Positions 20,735 through 30,469 of a DNA stretch of 49,165 nucleotides are shown here, in pieces. The DNA is taken from NCBI GenBank assembly GCA_003427395.1, contig BFEA01000258.1, positions 1,037,324 to 1,086,488 of the forward strand, given 5' to 3'. Source of the stretch: Chara braunii (taxonomy: Eukaryota; Streptophyta; Charophyceae; Charales; Characeae). The notes under the pieces are model-generated. The model did not search any database. It saw only the letters and a list, made by a program, of their open reading frames with translations, and had not been told where the DNA came from. The translations under genes were made by a program, and so were the position numbers. Position 1 is the first letter of the stretch, and the number at the start of each line of letters is the position of its first letter.

Positions 20735-21520
20735 TATCGGCCTGGACATGGTTAGGCAGGTGGTCTATGAAGAGAGTGCGTTGGGGTGTAGGTGTGGGTT
20801 GCTTGTAGGGGAATCTCTAGACTGTAATGGAGCCTGATCAGCTTTCGAAAGCACGTCTGATCTTAGTTACGGAGCCTTGTTTGTGATGCTTTTGGTAAAT
20901 GACGATTTAGACGCTGATTGTGTGGATGTGATTTTAGTCATCGAGTTGGTACAGGGAGTGACAGGAGTATGATGGAGGCTAGAAAGGTTTACGCTCTTTT
21001 GAAACTGTTCTATCTTCTGCTGGTGCTGATGGTTATAGGTAGGGTGTTGACTTGTCGTTGTTTCTTTTCCGCAATTGCCTCTTTGAGCGGTTGCGCCCTA
21101 TGTCGTCTGTCGTACGTAGTACGAAGGTTTCACCGTGTGAACTCAAACAGTCATAACAACCGTTTTCAGGGAGGCCGATCTTTGATGCATATGCCACAAA
21201 AAAATGAGCGAGAAAAACAAAAAAAACAAATGCAGGGTTGTAGAGCTCCAGAAGCTGAAAAAAAAAAAAGGAGCACAAAAACCTCTACGACTGCATCTGC
21301 TTAATTTAAATAAAGTCTTTATTTAGGTTTTTATAATAAAAACATCAACGCGAGCAGAAAACGAAAAAGAACAAAAAAGAGTGATTGATTGATCGAGTTA
21401 GTGATTGATTGAGGATTGGTTGATTGGTTGGTTGATTGATTGCTTGATTGGATGATTGGAAAAAAAAAATTGCGCGCATCAGCGCACGGCTGTGTGACGG
21501 AGGACAAGCGCTCCTCTCTT
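20735..21520. other. Intergenic, nothing recognised
   Basis: An open frame at 20918-21304 has no family resemblance. ATTGATTGATTGG-type short repeats occur at 21380-21450. Confidence 0.35.
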
Positions 21521-21534
21521 TGTCTCGCCCGCCG

Positions 21535-21700
21535 CACGTGTGCGCACGAGGGAGAAAGAGAGTGTGTAAGAGAGAGAAAGGGTGCGTGTGTGCATATGTG
21601 TGTGTGCGTGTCCCTCCGCATGTGCACGCATGAGGGAGAAAGAGAGTGTAAGAGAGAGAGAGAGGGTGCGTGTGTGTGTGTGTGTGCATGTGTGTTGTCA
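21535..21700. repeat. Two tandem units of about 80 bp with purine and GT runs
   Basis: TGCGCACGAGGGAGAAAGAG and TGCACGCATGAGGGAGAAAG each begin a unit. Both units continue with AGTGT-AAGAGAGAGA-GGGTGCGTGTGTG. Confidence 0.8.
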
Positions 21701-21977
21701 TATTCGCTACACAGTGTATACACTCAAAAAAGCATGACTGTGCCAGTCTGTTTCGTCTTACTTTCACTGACTCATTAGGAGGTTGACTTTACTCGCACCA
21801 ACCTTGCAATCCTAGCAGACTGCGGGTCCAAACCCTTGACAGGAACGGTAGTAAGTCTGCGAAACTAATCTGACACAGTCATAAAACCCACTCTACACAC
21901 CCACTCAGCCATGGACACCCAATGGCATGACCGCTAGTACGGTCCCAATGAACGGAGAGCTTGGCAAGGTCGTGTTG

Positions 21978-22139
21978 TGAGTTGTGTTTGTGTGTGTGTG
22001 CATGAGTGCGTAGTTGTGTGTGTGTGTGTGTGTGCGTGGGTGTGCATGCTTGGGTGTGTGTGTGGGTGGGTGGGTGTGCATGCTTGGGTGTGTGCTGGTG
22101 TTGGTGTGCATGTGTGTCTGCACGTGGGTGTGTGTTCGT

Positions 22140-22185
<46 letters not shown>
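21978..22185. repeat. (GT)n-rich microsatellite region
   Basis: GT/TG runs interrupted by GCATGCTTGGGTG-type phrases. The Cys/Val- or His/Thr-rich translations are artefacts. Confidence 0.9.
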
Positions 22186-22384
22186 ACGAACGAAAGGGTT
22201 GGGACCCCCTCCCTAAACAATCAATCAATCGCTCAATTAATGATGCGATGTTCTTTTAACATCAATCAATGTTGCGCTTTTTATTTTTTACTTTTATACT
22301 ACATTGTCTTTTTCCGGGTGACGGGGCACCCAACTTTTGCCCGGATACACCCCTGAGATCAACATTGAAAATTTATTTTGCCGT

Positions 22385-23853
22385 CTGTGTGAGCGACGAG
22401 TTTTCAAAATTCCAGTGAGCTGTTAGAGGAGCGGTACCAGGTGCCGAGAGGGTTCAGACCCGCTGGGTCAAGGTGATCCCTGCATGCTTCCGGAATAGCG
22501 TTTATTATCATGTTCCTCTTTTCCTCAACTTGTCTCATAGAGCCGAGTTTTAGTTGAAGTTCTTGTGAGATAAGCCAGCGGTCGCTTGTCGGATTCCAGA
22601 GGTTTTTTTATTGCTACTACCCCCCTCTCCATCCAGGTTCGGCCGAAGCTCCCTTTGGTAGTGTCTGCCCTGAGCCACTAGTTGGTTGAGTCGGTTATGT
22701 GCGGGTTTTCGAAGATCGGTTCGTTGAGCACTGTTTGTCTTGTGATCGGTTATTCCCACGTGTCTGATCTGAGTCGTCTCCATGCTTTAAACCACCAGTA
22801 ATTGGCCCAACTATCAGCCACGGAAAAAGGTAGAGTAGAAACGTTTTTAGTTGGATGAATTTGGGCGATCTTGTAGTAGCTTGTACGTTTCCTAAAATCG
22901 CGTAGCGTTAACGGCACGACTTTAGGAAGTACTGGTGGTTTAATGATTGGTGTCCAGAACGGAGACTTGATTATTTTTCTTTGATAAGAGTACATTAACA
23001 TGGCGTTCTAGACATCTTTTGGGCGAGTGAGTTCTCATTCCCTCATTAAAATTTGTTCCCCAAGCAAGATCCACTGCTTTGTTTGTTATGTCGAGCTTCC
23101 CCTGATGATCCATCGCACAAGTGTGGCCGCGTTCTGTCTTTCCGGATCTGTTATCCCCAGTCCCGCTTCTTGCCGCGCGGTGATGATTAATTCCCAAGCG
23201 ACTTTTGAAATGAAGGATTCTTCCTCAGATGCAAAGGGTTTCTACACAAATCTGGCTGCTCGCCTTCTTACCATTGCGCACAATTGTTGTCCCAATTTAC
23301 GGACTGCTCCTACATACCACAACAAGGATAGGATCGAGACATTAACTACCATGGCCCTGCCAAAGATTGATAGGTGCGGGGCTTTCACCCAAGTGGCTAG
23401 TCTATGCAGCACTTTATGAAGCAGCAACCCATCGTGGTCAGCCTTGCTGTCACACAGTGCTATTTGTACCCCTAAAAACCTTTCTGTGCTATTAATCTCC
23501 ACCTGTCTAATCCCCCAACTGCAACTAGGCGAGTATTGGTTAGACAAAAGAAACAATGATTTGTGTCAATTTATCGATGCCTCAGAGAGTGTCGAATATT
23601 CGTCTAGACAGCCTTTGAGCGCTCCCAGGGACTTAGTGTTATTCTTGGATATGGCCAACAAGTCGTCTGCTAAGGCTTTTCTGTAGGAGCAGTCTGTAAA
23701 CTGGGACAACAAGTCATCTGCCCAGAGACTTAGTGCCATTCTTGGACACTGCCACTTTTTGTGATTAGGGGCTGCCAGGTTCAACTCGGCAAGAGTCGCA
23801 GGGCCCTGTCCCTGTAGCCAGGACTGGGACAAAAGAAGAGAGGGCAATGGCAA
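22385..23853 (-). pseudogene. Non-LTR (LINE) retrotransposon reverse transcriptase, 5'-truncated and inactivated
   Basis: The minus strand reads as one frame from 23853 to about 22610: LADDLLAISKNN (the palm catalytic ADD), FLGVQIAL, LATWVKAPHLSIFGRAMVVN (the thumb-adjacent 'W....LS..GR...' signature) and KVAWELIITARQEAGLGITD. It continues past an inserted MITE as KAWRRLRSDTW and MERGVVAI. After a one-base shift in a 7-base homopolymer (22603-22609) it reads LWNPTSDRWLISQEL, ending near 22390. In-frame stops occur at 23566, 23242, 23086, 23035, 23008, 22750 and 22678. Fingers and endonuclease are absent. The fragment is dead but the frame is otherwise well kept. Confidence 0.85.
22787..22943. 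mobile_element. MITE family A, copy 2, inserted in the LINE coding sequence
   Basis: The ends are TTAAACCACCAGTAATTGGC and AGTACTGGTGGTTTAA. It is 157 bp and nearly identical to 7881-8037. Removing it with one TTAA (or TA) restores the LINE frame as ...TPIIKAWRRL.... It is therefore an insertion with a 2-4 bp duplication, younger than the LINE copy. Confidence 0.92.
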
Positions 23854-23859
23854 TGTTCT

Positions 23860-24080
23860 ATTCGAATAGTCAGGACGAGACCAAAGCAGGTGCTAACTTT
23901 GGGCAAAAAAAAGAAAGTAATGTTTTTCGAATACAAGATTTTTTTCTTTCACAATTCGGATAGAACAAGTGCGCTTCTCATTCGAACACGCAACGCACGT
24001 GTGTTTTACTTGAAACCCTTCTATTTTTTATTATTTATTTATTTATTTTGGGAAATTTTCTCTTGCACCCCTTGTATTTT
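23860..24080. other. TATTCGAA-type palindromic patches
   Basis: GTTCTATTCGAATAG (about 23855), TTTCGAATACAAG, TTCGGATAGAAC and ATTCGAACACG recur. They resemble the ends of MITE family B, but no complete element could be delimited. Confidence 0.3.
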
Positions 24081-24084
24081 CCAT

Positions 24085-24330
24085 TAATTTGTGTTGCGCC
24101 CTTCCGACAACCGATTTACCCTTTCGCGCCCCTCTGACCAGTAGTCAAATTTTCCATGAAATCCTGGTGTCATTTGGGCCTTATATGTTTTTGTAGTGCC
24201 CCTACCGGTACCCACATCAAATTTGCATCATGCCCCTACTGGAAAGCCGTTGGGAAAATTTTCGAAATGCCCATACCGGTACCATCGATATATTCAGTGT
24301 GCCCCTGTCGTTGTTGAAGGCACTCATGGG
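24085..24330. repeat. Degenerate repeats with (G/A)TGCCCCTACCGGTA motif
   Basis: GCGCCCTTCC, GCGCCCCTCTG, GTGCCCCTACCGGTACC, ATGCCCCTACTGG, ATGCCCATACCGGTACC and GTGCCCCTGTCG recur every 30-70 bp. Confidence 0.5.
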
Positions 24331-24464
24331 AATTTCCACCGGGCCTGGGCGCGAGCTACCGGGCCATGACAAAAATTTGTGAGTGTCCCCATGTTTTTGC
24401 CACGCCCTTGCTTGTGTGCTATGACACCACACCCAAGTGTGGCAGTGTATATTTCTATGTTATA

Positions 24465-24541
24465 GCGGTACATTCATTCGATGTTGCTCATCCTATCGAT
24501 GGAAGTACCATGAGGTCAATCACGAGGTTGGGGACTTACGT

Positions 24542-24583
<42 letters not shown>

Positions 24584-24767
24584 NNNNNNNNNNNNNNNNN
24601 NNNNNNNNNNNNNNNNNNNNNNNNNNNNNNNNNNNNNNNNNNNNNNNNNNNNNNNNNNNNNNNNNNNNNNNNNNNNNNNNNNNNNNNNTCTAGCCGTAGA
24701 TTCATTCGATTTGCTCATCGTATAGATGAAAGTAGCATGAGGTCCGCGGCAAGGTTGCAGACTAACC

Positions 24768-24830
<63 letters not shown>
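24465..24830. repeat. Tandem duplicated unit with (TC)n interrupted by an assembly gap
   Basis: A unit of about 85 bp (ATTCATTCGATGTTGCTCAT... GAAGTACCATGAGGTC...) ending in (TC)n recurs after the gap with substitutions. The gap is 105 N (24584-24688) and lies in the TC run. It may hide further units or a longer microsatellite. Confidence 0.85.
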
Positions 24831-24839
<9 letters not shown>

Positions 24840-25308
24840 AACAAACTACCAGGGAAGAGAATGACATGAGCACAGAGCAGAGGAACAGCGACGAGCGAAA
24901 CGAAGAGGGCGACGAACACTCACCTTGCGATGCTAGGGGGCGGGTGAAAACGAAGAGGACAGTTGGCCTTCACGAGCGTCGGCGCGTCAAGAAAAGTAGC
25001 GGTGGCACGTCAACAACAACGGGGTTCGGAATTGAATTCAAATTTCAAGTGCCTCACTGTTGCAGGGGCAGCGCAAGAAGATAGGTGCCCCTTACGAGGG
25101 CATATGGCGCAGAGCCCAATGGAATGGGACCGCCAGTTGAGGAAGGGCGTCCTGGAAAGTTGCTCACACTACCGACAGGGGCCTGCCGGAAAGATTTTTA
25201 GGCCAAGTGGTGCGACAGGGTAAATCGGCTGTCGGAGGGGCACGACGCACATTCATGGAAAATACAGGGTGCCAGGCAAATTTCCCCTTTTTTTTTACAA
25301 AAGAAGGG

Positions 25309-25784
25309 GGCCCTGAGGGCTTTTTTTTGGCTAATTCTTTAAGCCCAACCAATTCAATTACCTGTCAAATCTGGACAGGATGGCCTTTCAGGCCTTNTTT
25401 TATTGTCATTATAGTATTACGGGGAACCCCGTACCAGCCACATCCGTGCTCAAGCCTCCAAAGAGGGAACATGCATGCGGGAGCTGCACCCACCAGCAAG
25501 TGCGATACCTGCTACAGCAGGTGGGCCATACTGGCCAGGGGTCAGCCAGATGCATCAGGACCGAGCTTCTTCCATGGGCCCTCCCCTCCGGTCCCCTCCC
25601 CCTATGAACATCAGGAGTCTCTGCTCAATGCCACTCGGGGGGACCAACAGTATATCTCTAGGTGGCGGGCGCCAAGCTTGCCTAGGAAGGTGCATGAGGC
25701 CAATTGGGATTGAACCCAAGACCTCCTGAATGCCACTTGCATGCCTTACCACTTGAGCTAGGCCGCTGGAGGCCCTGAGGGCTT
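25309..25784. repeat. Exact 14-bp target-site duplication around SINE 1
   Basis: GGCCCTGAGGGCTT directly abuts the tRNA-like head on one side and the A-tail on the other. Confidence 0.9.
25323..25770 (-). mobile_element. tRNA-derived SINE 1, complete, about 450 bp
   Basis: On the minus strand the head reads GCGGCCTAGCTCAAGTGGTA (pol III A box TAGCTCAAGTGG), then GTCTTGGGTTCAATCCCA (B box GGTTCAATCC). The body runs to an A8 tail (...TTAGCCAAAAAAAA). GGCCCTGAGGGCTT flanks it exactly at 25309-25322 and 25771-25784. One ambiguous base lies at 25397. There is no coding capacity; it depends on LINE machinery for movement. Confidence 0.9.
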
Positions 25785-25962
25785 CATTCATTATGCAACA
25801 TTCAAGGAAAATACTGGGGGCACAGCCCAGCTCAGATTGGTGTCGGGAATTAATATGTCCAAGAGAAGAATTGGCCGAGTCTAGACCGCTGACCCGAATT
25901 ATCCACGACCCTGAAGCGACAAATTTGCCTACAAGGCCAACAAAGCCAAACAAAACAATTCT

Positions 25963-26138
25963 TTTTTTTTTTTTTTTTTAAAAAAGCGCGACGGCTTTGA
26001 GATATGATCATTGAGCTGACCGGCCCCAAGCAATTCATTACTAGTTGGTTTTACCTGTCACGTTCCATCATCTGGATTCGAATACAGGTCTGTATTTCAA
26101 CAGTTCATGGGTGTACCCACTGATCTAGGCTCTTGGGT
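25963..26138 (-). mobile_element. tRNA-derived SINE 2, about 176 bp
   Basis: The minus-strand head AGAGCCTAGATCAGTGGGTA (A box) leads to GAACTGTTGAAATACAG, then TGTATTCGAATCCAG (B box). The body ends in a long A-tail. The exact 15-bp duplication AAACAAAACAATTCT lies at 25948-25962 and 26139-26153. It belongs to a different family from SINE 1 but the same one as 45055-45222. Confidence 0.9.
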
Positions 26139-26150
26139 AAACAAAACAAT

Positions 26151-26223
26151 TCTCGATTTATGCGTGTCATCCTTGCGTAGGGGCCATGCTAATCCTCTCT
26201 GTATCGTTCCTGTCCCGAAGGAT
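26151..26223 (-). pseudogene. U6 snRNA fragment 6 with internal deletion
   Basis: The minus strand reads CCTTCGGGACAGGAACGATA, CAGAGAGGATTAGCATGGCC, CCTACGCAAGGATGACACGC and ATAAATCGAGA. The 13-odd bases between the 5' hairpin and GGAACG are missing. ACAGAGA and the AGC triad remain. SINE 2 is inserted directly at its 3' edge. Confidence 0.8.
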
Positions 26224-26792
26224 TCAATGGGCCCTTCTATTCGAGAAATCGAGAAAAGTGGAGTAACTTTCGAGAAAGTCGTTTTTTCCCGAATACAACG
26301 CAAATATCTTATGGTCGCGGCGGGACGGCAGACTGCTCTGGCTCTAATATTCAACCAACTTGCCGCGCCAACCGCGTCCACTTCCCTCTTCCTTTTCGGC
26401 GCCTCCACCGGCCTCGTCGCCACTCGCCATCCGCCAACATTTTGATTGCATGTGAACATCATTTTGTCCAGATGCATTCGAAATCTTGGCGGATGGCGAG
26501 TGGTGCAACCAGGGCCTTACTGTTACCAGATTTTATTCCAAGGATCAAACTATCGGCTGCGAGCCTGCGCCCTCCGCGGTCTTTCTCGGCCCCAGCTATT
26601 GATGGCAGCTGGAGCCGAACTCGCTCAGTGGTTATCGCAGCTGCACCCACCGTAGTGTTATCATGCTGCGCTGCGCTGTGCGGGCGGGCGGTCTATGGTA
26701 GTACTGCCGGCTTGTCGACTGGGCGCGGCGGGCGGGCGGGCGGTCATGTTGTGTCGATTTGCACGTTTGCACGTGCTGTTCATCCCGCCAAG

Positions 26793-26868
26793 AGTCCTTG
26801 GGGACATCCATTAAAAAAGTAAATAAAATTGGAACGAATCGAGAATGGAAAAGATGAGCATGGCCCTG
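26793..26868 (+). pseudogene. U6 snRNA fragment 2, 5' half plus A-tail
   Basis: GTCCTTGGGGACATCC, an A-rich insertion, AAAATTGGAACGA, a purine insertion, then GATGAGCATGGCCCTG, followed by A15. The RNA-derived part stops after GGCCCTG, about half of U6. It is the fuller version of 8818-8865. Confidence 0.7.
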
Positions 26869-27540
26869 AAAAAAAAAAAAAAATCCCCTCCCCTCCAAAA
26901 AGGTTGCGAGAAGAACCGCGCGCACAGCGCACAGCTACGGAGTAGCTGCGCTGGCATGGCGGAATGCGGCAGCGGAGAGCGCGAGTTGGAGCTGTGCATG
27001 AGCGCCGACGGATGCTGAAAAAACAGGCGGGCTGTTTTCAGGCGGGAAGACCATTTTGGATACGGCGTGCTGGGATGAAAACGGCGGGCCGATCTGTGTG
27101 TGAACAGCGTCGGAGTTGAAGACACCTGGCTTGTCCTTTCAACATGGCGCTCGTCCTTCAACAGCGGGCGCGCCCTTGATTAGATGGAAGCAGTCGGACA
27201 GGAAATACGTGCGGTTTATTTTACGTGTAATAATACAGTAATTGGGTGGAGCACTTCTGCGCGGGAGTTTCTGGGCTGATTGGATGTTCTGCATCGCTGA
27301 GGGCGCACTCTATACGCCTGTCAGCTAGTAGCTATCAAATCATCGGAAATCCTCGTCTTCAACGAAATGCCATCGATATTACCCGCGCGCGGAGTCGGCG
27401 ATTTCCTTCACTCCATGTGTTGATCATTGTGCACCCCTCTGCTGCAAGCGCTCTACGTCGTTTTTCGATCCCAGGTAAGAGGCGCGCCTTCCCTTGTGCC
27501 GTCACTCCTGGTGCAATAGCAAGTCAACAAAAAGCAAGCA

Positions 27541-27558
27541 CACACACACACACACAGG

Positions 27559-27633
<75 letters not shown>

Positions 27634-27634
27634 N

Positions 27635-27676
<42 letters not shown>
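27541..27676. repeat. Long (AC)n(GA)n microsatellite
   Basis: About 60 GA repeats with one N at 27634. Purine-rich GGA/GAA runs follow at 27720-27770. Confidence 0.95.
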
Positions 27677-27678
<2 letters not shown>

Positions 27679-28264
27679 GACAATTAACCAGTTGTGGTTT
27701 CGGGTCGATTACTCTAGTGGAAGGAGGAGGAGGAGGAGGAGGAGGAAGAAGAAGAAGAAGAGGAAGACGTTTGCAGAGATTGCCTACAACTCTGTTGCTG
27801 GGTCAGGAGTTCGCAGAGCTCTGTGATTGGTGGAGCGGGATCGCGACAAGGGGAAGAGTGCGCGGGAAGGGAGAGATTGGAGAGATGGGAGAGAGAATGA
27901 ATAGTCTAATCTCTCCGGAATAGCTTGTCTTTTTCTTGTTTTGTTTTTCATCTCGCGAGGAAGGCGAGCATGAAGATTCCCGCAGATTGACAGCTGAACG
28001 GGGTGTGAGTTAATGGATCGGTTTTTGTTTTTTATTTTTTTATTTTTTTTGGGTGGGGACCACGTTTCTGTTGGTTTTCTCTTTTCGTTTTGTGTGAACC
28101 TTGACGGGAGTTCCTACTCCTCTCCACCTGATTCTCTCCTTTTTTTTTTCTTTTTTTTCTTCCTGTCTGATCCTCTCTACTGTTCTGCCTCGACGTCTCG
28201 TTGATCATAAACCATGATAAAGATGATTACGATCAGTGCGACGACGGAAGGAAGGCGGTAGCAG

Positions 28265-28312
28265 GGGAGGAGGAGGAGGAGGAGGAGGAGGAGGAGGAGG
28301 AGGAGGAGGAGT
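28265..28312. repeat. (GGA)n microsatellite
   Basis: About 16 uninterrupted GGA units. Confidence 0.95.
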
Positions 28313-28604
28313 GATTGCCGCGCTGCGTGTTCTGCGTGGAACGGCTGCCCAACGCCAAAAGCGCCAAAAACAACAGCGAGGAACACGGCTGCCTAGTGTC
28401 GGCAAACGCGAACCTTCCCGCTCTCCGTCCCTCGTTTTTGTCTTTCTTCTCTCTCCTCACTCTTCCCTTCTCTCCCTACTCCATGTCCAGCGTGCCTTTC
28501 GCTCCGTGGCTTTTTCCTCCTCTCTGTTTTCTTAACCCCCCCCCCCCCGGGTCCCCCTTGTTCGATGCCAACCCCGGTCGACGTAGCCGACACGTGGCCT
28601 CGCT

Positions 28605-28725
28605 TACCGTCTTCCTCCGAGTAGAACGCGCGGTGGTCACTCTCTGCATCTGGACTGGAAGTTGCCTCAACTATAGCTGTACAGCTATAATGACCGTGCG
28701 TGTTCTATTCGGGGGAAGATCGTAC
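28605..28725. mobile_element. MITE family B, copy 3
   Basis: TACCGTCTTCCTCCGAGTAG pairs with CTATTCGGGGGAAGATCGTA. It is the counterpart of 9487-9604 in the duplicated block. Confidence 0.75.
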
Positions 28726-28920
28726 CCTATCTCCCTGCCATCCTTTCATGTTTCTCTGAGCTTGTTCCCGTCTGTTGCGACTCTGATCCCGACGTGATCC
28801 CGACGCGGTGGCAGACACGTCGGGATCTGTTCCTGTTACTCTGATCCCGGCCGTAGGTGCCAGTCGTTCATTACTTTCTTAAGAGAACCAATTATAGGCT
28901 TGCCATTACAACAAGCTTAA

Positions 28921-28985
28921 TAGTGTTCATCTGGATTCGAACACGAGTTCCATGTGTGTAGAATGGATAGACATGAGCTGCGTAT
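28921..28985 (-). mobile_element. SINE head fragment
   Basis: The minus strand carries GTGTTCGAATCCAGATGAAC, a pol III B box matching SINE 2's TATTCGAATCCAGATGA. No A box or tail was delimited. Confidence 0.4.
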
Positions 28986-29638
28986 CCGCCTCCTCCTCCT
29001 CCTCCTCTGTTTTTTCTCCTTCTGTTTTTTTTTTCCGTTTTGCTCCTCCTCTCCTTTCCCTGTGTTGAGTCGACGACCACCACGTGGCAGAAGGTTCTGG
29101 GAGATCAGGGCGCTTGTGTGGAGGAGGAAGAGGGCATTTCTTCTCGCTCTTCTCTCCCACTTCGCTAGCGGGAATGATGCTCGCTGGCGGGAAATGTCCT
29201 TGTTGGCGGGAAACGTTGCATGACGATGTGCCCGACATCCGATTATCATAACATTATCATCATAAAGAGGGGAAATAAATATTACAAATGGAAAACATAA
29301 TAATTGAAACCTTGGATTAATTATTCCTCCTCTGGAATACCATGTCGATCTACACGTGTTTGCCACGTGGCATGACAGAAAGCAGTCTCCCCCTCCCCTC
29401 CTCCCCCTTCCCCCCCCTTCTCCATCGTCATTATCCTTTTCTTCTTCCGCGCATCCCAATCCCGACTTGCCTGCTCTATTCCCATTTTACACATCAACAT
29501 ATCCTTCTTTTTTGTTCTTTTCTTTTTTTTGTTAATATTAACTTACTTTAATAATGTATTTATAATGTATTTATATCCTGCGTATGGTCGTCGCTTAATC
29601 ATCATCTTCAAAAAATTTACTCAGCCGCGACTCACACT

Positions 29639-29748
29639 CTTGTCTGCCCCCGAATAGACCGTACGGTCATTATCGATGCATCGGGAACGAAAGTTGCCCC
29701 AAATGTGGGCATAATGACTGTACGTTCCATTCGGGGGAAGACGGGTAG
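29639..29748. mobile_element. MITE family B, copy 4
   Basis: GCCCCCGAATAGACCGTACG pairs with ACTGTACGTTCCATTCGGGG. It is the counterpart of 10341-10450. Confidence 0.75.
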
Positions 29749-30469
29749 TACGCGCACAGATATAGACCAAAGACGAAGCCAATTCGGATGTAATAATAAA
29801 TACTAGTAAATACGTAAAACGGAATGAACTGGGTTTCGATCTCGTAATCATCTTCTGCAAAGAATCCATCCTCAGCCGGGCCCGCGATCTATTAAGTAAT
29901 CATCACCATTTTCATATAGTCAATTAGTTGGCCCGGCGCTCAATCATCATCATTTTCAAAGAATCACGTTGCCTCTCCGCGCTTGATCATCATCATCTGC
30001 AAAGAATCACTCAGCCGGCCCCGCGCTTCGTTAATCATTAAAAAAAATTCAAATAATCAATCAGCTGGCCCCGCGCTTAATTATCATCATCATCATCATC
30101 ATCATCATCACAAAAAAATCATGAAAGTACCCTGAGTCCTCACCGAACGTTTACCACCCCAGTCCCGACCTCCGATCCGGGTGCTGACGTGGCCCTGTTT
30201 ATCCCTCCGTGTGTTTTTCTCCGTCTTTTTCCTTATTTCTTCCTCCCTGCTTACCCGCCCTCTTAGCTCGTCCTCCCTGTTCTCCCCTCCTCCTTATCTC
30301 CCCCCAGTCAATGTTTCTTTGCTTGGATGGTTAGCGACGGCCTCGCTATTCTTAATAATCCTCAATTCTTTTTCTTCGGCGTGTTGAGACGTAGCGTGCT
30401 GTCTGCCCTTACATTTCCTCCTCCGACGTCTTTTATCTTCTTTCTTCTTCTTTCTTTCTTCTTTTTCTT

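Larger units (their letters stand above)
26526..30425 (+). repeat. Large repeated block, copy B
   Basis: Collinear with 8636-11425 (see copy A). Copy B has extra sequence near 27.35-28.43 kb containing a long (AG)n and (GGA)n. It lacks about 130 bp present in A near 10.20-10.33 kb, removed between two CAGCCG sites. Confidence 0.85.

Noticed and set aside
24437-25084. 215-residue open frame
   Set aside because: It crosses 105 N bases and TC microsatellites.
25700-25770. tRNA gene on the minus strand
   Set aside because: A and B boxes fit, but the arms do not form a complete cloverleaf. A long body, A-tail and target duplication identify a SINE.
27246-27923. 225-residue open frame
   Set aside because: Half of it is (GA)n and GGA repeat; the other half lies in the duplicated non-coding block.
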